Positions 47,021 to 59,121 of a DNA stretch of 64,000 nucleotides are shown here, one piece after another. Origin of the DNA: Sabethes cyaneus (Eukaryota; Arthropoda; Insecta; Diptera; Culicidae); NCBI RefSeq assembly GCF_943734655.1, contig NC_071355.1, positions 137,282,951 to 137,346,950 of the forward strand, read 5' to 3'. A program made the translations under genes and the position numbers. The notes under the pieces were generated by a model that did not search any database, was not told the DNA's origin, and saw only the letters and a list, made by a program, of their open reading frames with translations. Every line of letters begins with the position of its first letter. Position 1 is the stretch's first letter.

Positions 47021-47188
47021 CTATAGTTTCCCAACTAAACGATTCTTTTGATTTGCAGAATGACAACCTTTGGCTCTTCTGGCGCTAGTATATATGGACT
47101 ATAAGTGTTATGCTAGCGCCAGAAGCTAGCTGTTGTGAGTTTAGCGTAGAATTTTATGCGCCTTTAGCGACTATAGTTTCCCAACTAA
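47021..47188. repeat. Hairpin insertion flanked by 18 bp direct repeats
   Basis: CTATAGTTTCCCAACTAA occurs at 47021-47038 and again at 47171-47188. The 132 bp between contain a stem from ttctggcgctagtat and atgctagcgccagaa, related to the hairpin at 8322-8402. The direct repeats look like an unusually long target duplication. Confidence 0.65.
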
Positions 47189-47499
47189 TTTGACATAAGT
47201 TTTATCCAAGTGGGGACCTTTCGGTTGAATGTTCACTGTGGTTGCATTTAAAATGTTTGAGTATTGCGATTATTTTCTAAAATCTTTCTTTCGCCAGTTT
47301 AGTATGCGTCAGTTGCGCGCAGACAAAAAAAGAAAACTAACGTCAAACTGGTGACTGGTGTATCCGCGGGCAGTTCTGTTTATTTATTCGCATTCGCAAA
47401 GTTAAATATTTATATTTGAATAAATGGAAGATTGAAGCTGTTTCCGGTACCTATTTATAATTGGAACGGTAAGTTGTATACGTAATATTTTATTAAGCA

Positions 47500-48526
47500 G
47501 TGCGAAATATACGCACATTAATTTTGGATGCATCAAATTCAGAAAGCTGCCACCGGCATGTCACTTCCAATACAAAGTTTTATGCCCTATATGGTTATGT
47601 TTTCTTGGGACTATCGAAGTCCCAACTGGCGAAGATTTATGGCAAGTCCATTATGACAATTCGAAACTGGATCTACCATCAGTATCTTGATTTAATGAAT
47701 CAAGTAAGGAAAAGAAAAAAAATCTTTTTACAGTTCAACAACGAAAAAAGCAACTGGATCATCACACTTTTTAACAACGAACCAACATTGTTCTTAGATG
47801 ACTCGAAACATCGATTTGAAAAGAGTTTCCAATACCCGGTAAGCACATCCAGTATATCCCGAATTCTTCACGTCGAGGGATATACTTGGACATGCATTGA
47901 ACGCAGGGCAATTCAAGTTAAAGAAATACAGATATGCTATTTTGTAAATGAGTTATGTTCATTTAATTGGAATCTACAAAATTTGGTGATTTTGGGTGCG
48001 GTCTCAATCGATAACCGTGGAATGCTGAGGAATCGTGGATGCGCCAAAGTGGGGGAAAAATTAATCTTCCGGGAAGAATTTAACCGTAAAGCACGAGTTC
48101 TTGGTCAATCAGGAATATTAGAAACGTTTCAAACTGATAGAACGTTTACAAGATCACGTTTCATTGATTGTTGTAGGAAGTTCGCAAACAATGGATTAGT
48201 TTTTCGTCATCCAGGAGTTAACTCAGTGTGGACACTAGATGGTGCGCGAATCCATTGCGACCGTCACATAGTCGAATATCTGCGATCGTTTGGCATTTAC
48301 GTTGTATGTCTTCTTCCATACGCACCCTTTTTCAATCCTATAGAGTTTATTTTCGGTTATTGTAAACGAAAGTTGTAGAGAAACAATATAGAAAACAGTT
48401 CACAAATTATGACCACTATTTCTGCGACATTAAATTCATTTTCTAATTTCGATTGTACTAAGGTTTTCCGTAAATGTGGATATATGCCGGGCGGCAAATT
48501 TAATCCTGCTAGTGGTTTGAATTAAA
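47500..48526 (+). pseudogene. IS630/Tc1-like DD34E transposase
   Basis: Open plus-strand frame of 292 codons to a TAG at 48376-48378, after which the same frame runs 48 more codons to TAA at 48526, so one premature stop truncates it. HTH: LGLSKSQLAKIYGKSIMTIR. The DDE_3-type core holds VWTLDGARIHCD (second Asp) and PYAPFFNPIEFIFG (Glu), 34 residues apart. The first Asp should lie in LVILGAVSIDNRG, where I would expect Asp-Glu in place of Gly-Ala. The frame has no Met at its start, so a 5' exon or start is missing. It converges with the gene at 48667. Confidence 0.8.
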
Positions 48527-48666
48527 GTGTTGAGTCAATGGGATTTGATTTTTCAAAGAGAACTGAAATAAAGTTATGAAACGGATGGAATTGTTAGTAT
48601 TTTAAATCAAATACGCTTTTAGAAAGTAAATAGAGTACCAGTTACGATTAAAACAACAAAGGTTCA

Positions 48667-49752
48667 TTATAAGTGGTCTACGTCTGTGTAGTTGGTTACT
48701 TGTTTGGCCAGCGCTTCTTCGAAGATGTCCTCGTGTGCTTCCATGTTCTCAGACACGTCATATATAACCGATTCGTTGATAGCTTGCATTATCCGTAACG
48801 AAGTTAGGCGAAGTTTCATTGAACTTAATGCAACACAAACCTGATCCAACTTCTTCATCAACGTATCCAATTCTTCTTTAAATCCACCATTCATGTTTTG
48901 CGCGATTCTTATGTCGTTTTGCGTACTTGATAAGCATCTCTGACTTGCAGAAGGTACTGTCTTGAAAAGATGAATTAGGTGTTGAGGAGGACCTTGAAGT
49001 TTCAATTCGTCCCGTTCCAAAGCATCTTTCGTAAAAAGAAATGAAGCCCATACTGTCCAATTAATGTCTTGAGAAATATAGCATCCTTTATGTAAATTTT
49101 TCAGCTCTGTGACCAGCACAGAAACCCCTTGATTTGAAGCAGCGCCAGATCTGTCTCTTTCCTCTGGGTTTAAAAGTTGGACACCGAGGGTATCGCACAT
49201 GTTCGCAGAAGTGATTGACTCGGAGTAAACATAGACAAATAAATTTACTTCCTTGTCTATGGAAGTTGAGTTTTCTGGTTTTTCCTTAAGCTACGACAAT
49301 TTTTAAATTCGTTTTGATTGTTTGTCCTAGAACGTACGAAACTTATCGATTTATGCGATGGTGGGGCTTACGGTTTCTGCCCAACGTGTCGAATACATAT
49401 CATCACCACCTCCCACAGCGTCAAAGATTACTTCTCTTTTTATGTGGCTTTTGCAAGTGTTCCATAAGAGCTCTAATACTTCTTCCGCTGTGTTACAGTT
49501 AACTTTAATTTTTCCTACCGATGGCCCATTTTTGTGCCCTTTGAAATTCTTTTTCAAAATATGGGCAGTAACCCGGAACATTTTCATTGGGCCGTCCTTC
49601 GCCTCTTCCTCGAAAGTAACAAGATGTCCCTCGTCTCCATCAACGACATTCTGGTTCTCATATTCTCCTAGGTCATAATCGATACCTAATGACATAAACT
49701 TCGGTGATCCTGATGGTTCATCTATCCGCTCAATTCCATGATGGCTGTCCAT
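48667..49752 (-). CDS. Spliced gene for 334 aa protein of unknown function
   Basis: Two exons, 49752-49372 and 49290-48667, fit together across an 81 bp intron with donor GTAAGC and acceptor TCGTAG. The phase is kept, giving an uninterrupted 334 aa protein from MDSHHGIERI to TNYTDVDHL. The N-terminal third is acidic and contains VGKIKVNCNTAEEVLELLWN and EVIFDAVGGGDDMYSTRW. The middle has ELKNLHKGCYISQDINWTVW and a Gln/Pro loop. The last 100 residues are helical, with possible coiled coil (ELDTLMKKLDQVCVALSSMK). I do not recognise the family. It lies tail to tail with the DD34E transposase, 140 bp apart, so it could be an accessory gene of that transposon. Confidence 0.7.
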
Positions 49753-50024
49753 CTTGAAAGAATATTTTAAAGCACGATAGTAATTTGTATTAAACTTAAT
49801 ACATATTAGTTGATTACCCTGATAAAAATAACAATACAGAACTCTTCATCCAAATAAAATTTTCTTGATTATGCACAGTTGAAAAACAAGAATCAAAATA
49901 AACTGCTTGTCAAAATTATCTGTTTCGGTTGAAAGTGTTAAAGGGTAGTTTGACCAGTACTTGTCCGTTCAAGAGTCGGCAAATCATTTATGCATGCGGT
50001 TAATGTTTAATTAAATATTTATTA

Positions 50025-50139
50025 TTTTTTTAGAATACAGTCACTTTAACAGCTTATGTCACTCGTGACTTCTGCGGGGTTGGGATTTGAACCCGGGTCC
50101 TCGGCGTGAATGCTAACCACTACGCCGGGACTGACCCAT
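50025..50139 (-). mobile_element. tRNA-derived SINE, copy 3 of 3
   Basis: On the minus strand: CCCGGCGTAGTGGTTAGCAT (A box), GGGTTCAAATCCC (B box) and a tail ending in an A-rich run. It is flanked by attaaatatttatta and attaaatattcatta, a 15 bp duplication with one change. Confidence 0.87.
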
Positions 50140-50518
50140 ATTAAATATTCATTACCGTTTTCTACCAACATAAAACTGCAAAACTTTTTTTTACGAATTG
50201 AACTTTACGTTATAGAGATAGATAAGTAGAACTAATGTATTAACTTTACAAGTGATTCTGAGAAGTGTGAAAAATGTGCACTGTCAATAATTCTCGATTC
50301 ACCTTTGCGCAAAACGGTATGAGAGATAGGCAGAAACGTAAATCGAAATATTTTCTCTGGAAGCACAATAACTTTAACCATTTCGTACCCTATTTCGACT
50401 TTGACGTGAGCCGCAACGTACTAACGTATGCATAAAAAATGGACTTATTTTGGGATGGCGATTAAAAAAAACTAAGACAGCTAATTGAGTTCGATAAATT
50501 TCCTATGGAAGGTAATTA

Positions 50519-50908
50519 CCCAGCTAGCACCAACTCGTATATCAATGTACGAAAACTTTCGTAAATATCTCCAAACAAACTCAAAATCGTAACTAAAGCT
50601 GGAGAACGTGGGATCAAGTTGATTTTCTTTCGTATATAATGATAATGCCTGACATACATACGATTTTCAGCACAAAATCCTAGAGTTGTAGTACAGAGCG
50701 ACTCGCGCTTAATCGGATATAAATCGTATATATCGTATATAAATACTTATATAGTCGTAACGCTCAAAATTATTCGTAATCACGTATATCGCCTCCAAAA
50801 TAGTACGGATATGCCAATTTTGCGCATGAAATACGATTCATTTAGCATGTATATCTGTACGTAATGCTGATTTTTACCTTTTTTATACATATGAAAATGC
50901 TAGCTGGG
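50519..50908. mobile_element. CAGCTAGC-family MITE, copy B (full length)
   Basis: CCAGCTAGCACCAACTCGTA at the left and ATGAAAATGCTAGCTGGG at the right. The internal blocks gcgactcgcgcttaatcgga and caaaatagtacggatatgcc are shared with copies A and C. 390 bp, non-coding. Confidence 0.82.
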
Positions 50909-50929
50909 TATATTAGCTTACTTGCAATA

Positions 50930-51940
50930 AGATTCTACGCTCTTGTGAGCGGCCTTCCGGCATTTAACCGGAACATTTGTCATGGCGGACGAAAACATGC
51001 GTGTAGGCATGTTTTTGAGTTCTTTCTTCGCTTTATTTATCAATTCCTCCTCAGTTTTCGCGACAAAATTGTTGGAGTAGATCTTACGCTTCAGGTTTGC
51101 CCAGAACTACTCGATGGGACGCAGCTGGGGGACGTTGGGCGGGCTCGCCGACTTGGGTACCAGCCGCTCCATCTCCTCCAATGATCGCTTCGGTATTTGG
51201 CCAAAATACCGCATCTTCGCCCTTATGGTATTTCTAGATGAACGACGCAACTTCTGGCAGGCACTGCGTACTATAAATTTCCCCGTTCACGGCCTGTCTG
51301 GAGCGAAAGAAGAGCGGCTTTGACATCCCCTTCTCGCTGATTGTCAGCCTCAGCAGCACATTCTTGGGTGTGAAACAAACTTTACCTTGGAGCTCACATC
51401 CTTCGTGGGGTAAGTAAAATACGAAGATACGTTCCCTGCCAGTCGTTGCCATCCAGGGTGAGATAGGTTTCGTCATCCATCACCACTGCCACGTCGCGAT
51501 TCGCCGGAAAATCGTCTTGACCATCTTATTCAGCCACGTCATTGCCAGCAGCTCCGAGACCAGTGGACGGAACTGCCCGTTCCTGATATGTATATCCATG
51601 TTCGCCAGGTATTTTTCACTGTTTGGCCGGTTGCACCGATCTTCCGGCCAAGCGCACGCAGCGACGTAGCCACTTTTCCCTCGGTCTGCCTCTTCAGCAT
51701 CCTTTGGAACTACTTGTCGCTCAGGGTCGTCGGCCGTCCGGAACCGGGTTTTCTTTCGATACTCTGATTGTTGTCCAATACTGCCAAGATGTTTTAGATG
51801 GCGGAGCGGGTGTATCCGGCGTCCACAAAATGCCGCACGATGTCCGTTTTCGACGCGATGGGGTACCGTTCTTTGAACGCGCACACATCTGAGCGGAGTC
51901 TTCACTGTTTTCGCTTTCGCGGTTACAGTTCAACTGATAG
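50930..51940 (-). pseudogene. Mariner-like transposase, frameshifted
   Basis: Minus-strand transposase in several frames. N-terminal part: SDVCAFKERYPIASKTDIVR and GSGRPTTLSDK; linker-like LGRKIGATGQTVKKYL; DET(Y)LTLDGNDW with the first Asp; a damaged second Asp region (FGQIPKRSLEEMERL); PKSASPPNVPQLRPIE with the last Glu, then a stop where Gln is usual, and FWANLKRKIY. The C-terminal tail MFSSAMTNVPVKCRKAAHK is intact. Deletions and stops make it non-functional. The LRPIE form places it near the DD37E group rather than classical DD34D mariners. Confidence 0.8.
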
Positions 51941-52059
51941 GATTTTTTGCAAGTAAGCTAATCTAATTACCTTCCATAGGAAATTTATCAAACTCAATTA
52001 GCTGTCTTAGTTTTTTTACTATCATCCGAAAAAGGTCCATTTTTTAATGCATACGTTAA

Positions 52060-55000
52060 AACGCGCTTTACGATACTAGCTAGTAGTTTTTAAGTGGTCA
52101 GTAAGATGAAGAAATCTGTTGACTTTAATAAATTAAACTGATAAACTAAGCATTTCTATTCGAGCATTTGTTGGCATTTGTTTTCGATTCCCTCCACTTG
52201 CAATTTTGACTGACATTCTAATAATTATACGTTAGGTAGTTTTGTCTTTGTTATGTAAAGTCACTATTTTTATTGAAGACAAATTGTACATAAATATGCA
52301 GTATGATTTCATTTAAAACTATTTTATAATGTTTGTGTTTACAGTCGGCGATGAATAGCTTTTTTGAATACCTATTTAGAATTCCCATTGGTATATTTTT
52401 GTAGTTTAATGTTCCTAAACACCACAATAAAAATAACAACAAACCCTTCTACCGAAACCGAATAACAAATCACGTTGACTTACTTCACTTCTCTCCGAAA
52501 CATGAAATGAGCTTTCATCCGCATAATGATTATAATATTTTGGAGATTATAGCCCATTTGAACGATTAATTTTAGTCTATGAAGGATAAGCCCGGAAACA
52601 AAATACTTAACGTTTGCTTTACGAAGTCCGTGCATTTCAAAGCTGATTAAGTTCTTATGACCTTTCTGTATAAATTGGATTACTTGAGGGAAATTTTGCA
52701 CATTTTGTGGCTATCGGAAGCAACGAAGTATCCTGCTGATGTATCCGAGATTGCGCAGATTAACTTCCAGTGCTAGTTTTGTTGCCGGTGCTGCAAAGTA
52801 CCACGTAGAATCCTGGATGATTTCTTAATTACCGATGACGACCTCGTAGAAAGGTTCAATATTTTTATGTTTATACAACTTAACAACCGAAATTTTCATG
52901 CTAACAATTTGGTTTCATCGGAAAAAGAGGGATACCCGTCCAAAGGACCTCATATGCAGATAACGCGGTCGGGTTCGGCAATCTCACTGAGAGCGCTAGT
53001 CCTTCTGGATGGGCAGTAGGTACCAAAATAATAATTTCGTTCTGCTCTGTTGGTGTGGCTTCACTGGTGCTTTGAAAAATGAAGTTATATTGCTACCGAA
53101 AGGTTGAGCAATACAAAAAAGCAAACCTATCTATAAGTCCTGGTTGGTTTTGTCACAGTTGAAATTCGTTGCGAAGGGATGCCTTTGAGAAGGTTTACCA
53201 ACTAACCCCTAGCTAAGAACAATATTTATGAACAATCTCAGCATGTTGTACTGAGAGGAAGCGTTATGAGCTAAACCGTGATACACTATGGCAGTGCAGA
53301 GGAAACGAGCACAGTGAACATACGATTTTAAATACGCTTAATTATATTATCAATGTCAGTAGTTTCTATATTGAAGTTTACAATTGCATACGTTTTACAC
53401 TATTTAAATATAATTCTACTATGTGTATTTTATTCAATGACAGATACGTATTTCGCCTACGACTTGCAGGCTTCCTCAGTGTCTGTTTTCGAACTAAATT
53501 AGCCAAAGCAATTTTACAGTTTTTATAGGAGCTTAAGGTTCCTTGCTGCTGGTATACAAAAGGTGATAGGTAAAGCTAAGGGTAAAGTTTCTTATTTTTT
53601 ATTTTTAGGTTTCGTATTCTACTAAGACGCTCCAAAAACTTCAGACTATTTAAATAAGCTAATGAGCTACGAGAATAAATTATTGCATCAGCTTTAATAT
53701 TGCAACACGTGAGAATAAAAACTTCAACACCATTTTCCTCAAAATCAGGTTTTCAAAGTCAGTACCATAAATATCTCCAGAACAGATTGAGGAATTCACT
53801 TGCTTCATTTTTTTATTTCAAAACTTATGAAATTATCTAGTGTTCGACCCATCCTTTTTTGATATTGCAATTATTGACTTGCGTTTGAATTCAAAAAAAG
53901 TGGAATCGATGTGTCTTTCGCAATATCGAGAGAAAAAAAAATTGAAATGGGACAAAAACATGGTGTTAAAAGTCGTACGCGCCCTTAGGCTCATGGAAGG
54001 GCTGTAAAATCCGATAAGTACCGTAATTTTACAATTCTGCCACAGTGGCCAAGAACATGACGAATAATAATTTCTTAATATTGCTTCAACTACTGCGGTA
54101 CATCTCTGTTTCTAGTTATCCTTCTCCCTTAAATACCTTTCGAGTTTTTTTTTTATTTCGTTCACTCATACATTACACAAGACGGTCTAACAGAGTAACT
54201 AAATTGCTACATCTATCGAGTTTTCTCAGAAAAGTCGAATCAAAATATTTTGCAGTTACCGTCGCACCACTAAATGGTTGTAAATAAGAAGGATCGTATA
54301 TACCTACAAAGTGTTTTTTTTTTTACATTTTAAGGAGTTGTAAAATTATGGCATGTGAAGGTAATAAAAAATGGTTAAGCAAAGACCGCAGTATAAAACT
54401 ATTATCGGTTGCGTTATAGATAGCAATAGAATCCGTTTTCATGCATGAAATATTCCCTCTTACAGTTTAAGAAATAGTTTCAAGAACGAAAAACAACAAT
54501 TGAATGTTTTAAAAATTGTTACCTAATGCCTAATCTGCGGAAACATTGTTGAAGAATTTTTAATATTTTCTAATTTTTTTAAATTTTTAGCTTGAACCAT
54601 GAATAACCTTTTAGTTGACAGTAGTACAATGGCTTGACCAAAAAATAGTCGAGTATTCGATTAGTTTATGCTGCAAGTCTTCCAAACGATTTTTTAAACT
54701 TACCTGTTTGATTGGTTAATTAACTTCTACTGTTACTTTTTTGTATCGTTACTCTCTTTCTAGTGTATAATGTCATTTACATTTGTCCAGTATTCCTAAG
54801 TGAACTAACAAATAAAATCGTCGGAGTAACCTCTTAGTTTCATTATTGTCATTTTTCGGTTGTACTGATTTATAATAACAAACAAGAATCAGGACAAACT
54901 TTAAATAAAAGTAAGAAAGGTTGCTTAGTTGAACAGGACATATTGAGCTGTAAAGAAAAGAACCCAATTTTATGTCAAATAGAAGCTATCCTTTGAATTC

Positions 55001-56100
55001 GCTATGTAAGCACAAATCGATCTCTTGTACTCTCATGGAACTGCCATATGGAAAGTTTGTGAAGATTTGGTGCAAAGTTTTGTCTATCCTTTTCACTCTT
55101 TAACAAACCTGTGCATCGACTTTACAAATCGAACAAACTTGGGAAGGTGGCAGCACCGTTTCGCGCACATAGCGAATTGGTTGATTTAAAGATTGCTATA
55201 AACTACCATCAGTGGCATACTGACATAGTAACTGGCGTGCTAGGCAGGATAATTGCGGCTAATAATCTAATTCAGTAATAATGTACTGAGAAAGTGTTGT
55301 CAAATTTACGGACGAAACGTGCAAAATCCGTCGGGCATATTATTAACATCAATAGTTTTCATAAGAAGGTCGCTGGAGTTTTAAACAAATTTGAGGCAAA
55401 AGACATTTGAATTTAGTAGCTCATAAACCAACCAAACAAGTGCGGCTTGAGCTAAATTAAACAAGCATGATTTATGATAGGTTGAAAGACTGTCGGCGGA
55501 ATGCTTGTTTGACGCTGATTTAGTGTTTTGATTGGAAACATTCAAACTCAATCAAGGTGCTGCTTTAACGCGTTGGGCAATAAGCAAGAGCGTTTATTTC
55601 CCATCATGTCTATGTACTAGCTGAAGTCAACGGAAAACGGTGTTTCTAAAAGGTGTGGTTATTTTTAATCTTCCTTTTCGAAGATTCAATGGAAAATTGT
55701 TTTTGAAACGGTGGGGTGCGAGTTGCCTGAAAGAGACGAACCGATGCGGCATCGCTTTTGGCGGTTCCCTGACTGAAGGGAGACGTGCATGAAAATCTTA
55801 TAAATTGACAATTAGTACGGCAGCCACTGGAATCTAAATAAATTAATTCTTTCTCTTTTCAACTAGAAACATTGGGAGTCTCCGAAGCAGTGAAAACGAA
55901 TTAGGGTTATTTAATGCTTAAGTGCGACAATAAGAGAGTGTAAGTTTGAGCTGGTCAAGCTGCGGATTTTATGCATCTATTGTTCCTGAAATGTAAATAG
56001 GGGAATTGTGTATAACGTGCCCCCACCTGGCTAATTTGCCCCCCCCCCTTCGTTTTTCTCTAAACAAGCGAAATTACTCCAGTTCCGTACAAAAACACGA
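52060..56100. other. No gene or element recognised
   Basis: Four kilobases of AT-rich sequence without a supported frame, inverted-repeat element or SINE. Short frames such as 54045-54287 look random in composition. Confidence 0.45.
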
Positions 56101-56325
56101 ATCCACTAGTAGATTTTCGCGTTGTTATATTACCCGCCCAGTCTGGATCAACATAACTGAGTAGGCGATCACTTTTTACTCCGAACGTCAATTTTCAGTT
56201 TCGGGTGGCATACAAAAATTTTATTCCATACTCGTTTAGCAGCCGACCAGTCCGCTTCGGTTGGACCTGAAACCGTTTGTCCAAGGATGGACATGCAAAC
56301 TGAGATATTCGGACGATCGTTTACT

Positions 56326-56965
56326 TGACCAAACTCGTGACTTTAGTCATGACCTTGAAATGCGGTCAGGCATATATTAATTTTTTTTTTTTTGAAACGA
56401 TGATTCTACAATTGATGAAGGGGCGGTAAGGGAAAGTAATGAAGAAGGATTTTTTTTTCTTTTCCGGGATTGAAGGGGAAGGGTGGAAAGGAAGGGGGGG
56501 GGGGTAATAGGTAGCTATGCTTAACAAGTTGTCGTTGTGACTCCTATCTTTTGTCCAATGCTGGAAGGTGCATGGGTCGAACCAAGCTGTAATCAGAGAT
56601 TATAACCGGATTTGAACCCACAACACCTGCCAGGGCGTGTCGCTCACTGGTACCCGTGTACCTTTCCAGCACCTCTGTGGTTCAAAGGTACACGGGTACC
56701 AGTGAACGACACGCCCTGGCAGGTGTTGTGGGTTCAAATCCGGTTATAATCTCTGATTACAGCTTGGTTCGACCCATGCACCTTCCAGCATTGGACAAAA
56801 GATAGGAGTCACAACGACAACTTGTTAAGCATAGCTACCTATTACCCCCCCCCTTCCTTTCCACCCTTCCCCTTCATTCCCGGAAAAGAAAAAAAAATCC
56901 TTCTTCATTACTTTCCCTTACCGCCCCTTCATCAATTGTAGAATCATCGTTTCAAAAAAAAAAAA
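56326..56965. mobile_element. Hairpin retroposon, long form
   Basis: The 11 bp duplication GATCGTTTACT (56315-56325 and 56966-56976) bounds 640 bp. A 55 bp leader (with gaccttgaaatgcggtca) is followed by poly-T, then arms 56382-56665 and 56684-56965 that are nearly perfect inverted copies, an 18-base loop between them, and poly-A at the right. The right arm reads as a SINE with tRNA-like sequence (GGTTCAAATCC B box near 56732) and a pyrimidine-rich body. It interrupts copia RNase H; removing it and one duplication restores the copia frame. Confidence 0.88.
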
Positions 56966-57058
56966 GATCGTTTACTGTAACATACAGAAGCACACCTACA
57001 AGACTCCTGTATTTTTCATTATCTTCAAGCGGTTTGCTTTTTCCGGGATCATTGTAAT

Positions 57059-57256
57059 CAAGGTTAATCTAGAGAGATTTTCTGATGTTCAAATTAGTTT
57101 ATCACCCCCGCTGGGTTACCCTTGACGATCATCGAAATTTTCAAAGCGGAAACAATTGAATGTGCATAAACAACGTCGATGGTTGCTAACTAATCGCTCC
57201 ACGCACTTCTGTTCTACAAACTGTGAAAACTAGGTCACCTATTTTAACTCACCTTG
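57059..57256. mobile_element. hAT-type MITE in copia
   Basis: CAAGGTTAATCTAG at one end and aactcaccttg at the other, with the perfect 8 bp duplication ATTGTAAT (57051-57058 and 57257-57264). The copia frame is continuous when it and one duplication are left out. Confidence 0.85.
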
Positions 57257-57642
57257 ATTGTAATATCCGATGTCCATCGGAGTTTTAGCTGGTTTAGCAT
57301 GAACAAGTCCATATTTTTCCGCAAGATTGGTGATGTACCGCTGCAAGGTAATTGAAAAGATTCCGTTTTCAAAACCGATTTCCATTCCCAGGAAACTCTT
57401 CAAGTCGCCCAATTCAGTTACCTCAAATTGTTTCTTCAGTATGGAATACACGTCAGAAATCGTGGAACTTTCTTCCGAAGCAACTAGAATGTCATCTACG
57501 TAGACCACAACGTAGACCCACTTCGAAGCGACAAGTTTGCAATACAAGCATGGATCCGCCTTTCCTTGTTCAAATCCGGCATCAAGAAGAACCGTATGTA
57601 ACCGCTGATTCCAACAACGGGTCGACTGCTTCAAACCGTATA

Positions 57643-58080
57643 CAGCATCCGTTCGCTAATTGCACGAATGAGGCGATGCGACTAGCGAATTTCGTTTTTT
57701 AATTGCACGATGGCTGCCAATATTTATTGTAAAACGTGATGCGTTATCACCGTAAAGAACTCTTCAGAGGCATTCACAAGTGCACTAGATTTAGGGAAAA
57801 ACATTTAAATCTTTACAAACGAACCAATAGCTTAGTGAATAGGTGTCCAATTCGTCAAAGTTTAGCAAGATTTGTATTAATTTGTTTGTAATATATCTAC
57901 GTAATGCAGAGAGAGAGAGTTTTTATTCGGCAACGCTGCATTTTTGTTTATAGCAACCAACTAGGAAACCACGTGTAGTTTGACAGATAACTGTTTTTTA
58001 ATTGCCCGATCGTGCAACTAGCGGACGTGCAATTAAAAGACATTGCGATTAGAGGACGTGCAATTAGCGCACGAGTGCTG
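57643..58080. mobile_element. TA-flanked MITE, gctaattgcac family, in copia
   Basis: Inverted ends CAGCATCCGTTCGCTAATTG and caattagcgcacgagtgctg, with TA on each side (57641-57642 and 58081-58082). The motif gtgcaatta/taattgcac with (gc)ggac is repeated inside. It sits in the copia KSIYGLKQ motif, splitting it cleanly after KSI. Confidence 0.88.
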
Positions 58081-59121
58081 TATGCTTTTCCGTAGGTGAC
58101 AAACAGCTTTTTCCTTTCCTGCAGCAATGAAACCTGGCGGTTGCTTCATGTAGATCTCCTCTTCCAAGACACCATAAAGGTAAGCTGTTTTTATATCAAA
58201 ATGCTTTAAAATCATACTTCTGCAACTGGCTACAGCAAGAAGAACCCGCAAAGTGGTATTCCGCAACACATGAGCGAACGATTCATTGTAATCAACGCCA
58301 AAACGTTGGTTAAAACTTTGTGCTACGCGTCTGGCCTTGTGCCTTATAAACTCTCCTGCTGCATTACGTTTTAGTTTGAAACTCATTTACAACCTACAAT
58401 TTTTCGGTTTGGTGGGAGTCAACTAATTCCCACGTACCATTCACTTCATGGGACTTAATTTCGTCTTCCATTGCAGATAGCCAATCCTCTTTAAAATACC
58501 TGGGTTGCACTTCCCGAAAACTGATGGGTTCAATCTCGATGTCTTGAATTAGATGCATCTCTTCACAAAACCGCTTCGCTGGCACACCAATATTACGGCG
58601 CGATGATCTTCGTGGAAACCCGATGGCTAACTCCTCTTCGCTTGACGTCTCTTCGTAACGTGAAGACTCCTCCTGTCCCCCTGCAAGATCGTCAAAAAAA
58701 TCATCTGGCATTACAGGAACATCATCCTCCCGTGGCTCAAAATTTACATCTAGAAAATTCGGTATTTCTTGTTGGTCTTGGACTATTCTTTGAGTAATTT
58801 CGCTGCCAACAAACTTTGCATCTCTACTCACAATAATCGAGTTTTTGGCTGTATCGAGGAGCGCTGTCGGTAAACGATTTTGTAAGCTGTAACTATCGCT
58901 TCACCCCAATACTTTTTGCTCATTTTATCCTCCACCAGCAAACACCGCATCATATCGTTCAAACTGCGATTTTTGCGTTCAGCAATACCTTTTTGTTGGG
59001 GACTATATGGCACTTTCTGTTGCAAAAAGATACCGCTACCTTGCAGAAAATGCTACAGCGATTTCCCTGAATACTCGCCACCACCATCAGCACGAATAAT
59101 TTTTGGCTTCCTTCCAAACTG

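Larger units (their letters stand above)
50424..52056 (-). mobile_element. Mariner-like element with about 95 bp inverted repeats
   Basis: TA dinucleotides at 50422-50423 and 52057-52058 enclose ends acgtatgcataaaaaatgga and a near complement. The inversion continues inward past aagacagctaattgag and atttcctatggaaggtaatta. A CAGCTAGC MITE (50519-50908) later inserted beside the left inverted repeat. Without it the element is about 1.24 kb, a normal mariner size. Confidence 0.83.

Noticed and set aside
50040..50136. Possible true tRNA gene on the minus strand
   Set aside because: A and B boxes are present, but the acceptor stem does not fold and a target duplication with A-rich tail shows a SINE.
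56684..56760. Possible tRNA gene in the long hairpin
   Set aside because: Only a B box is convincing, and the sequence continues into a SINE body and poly-A.
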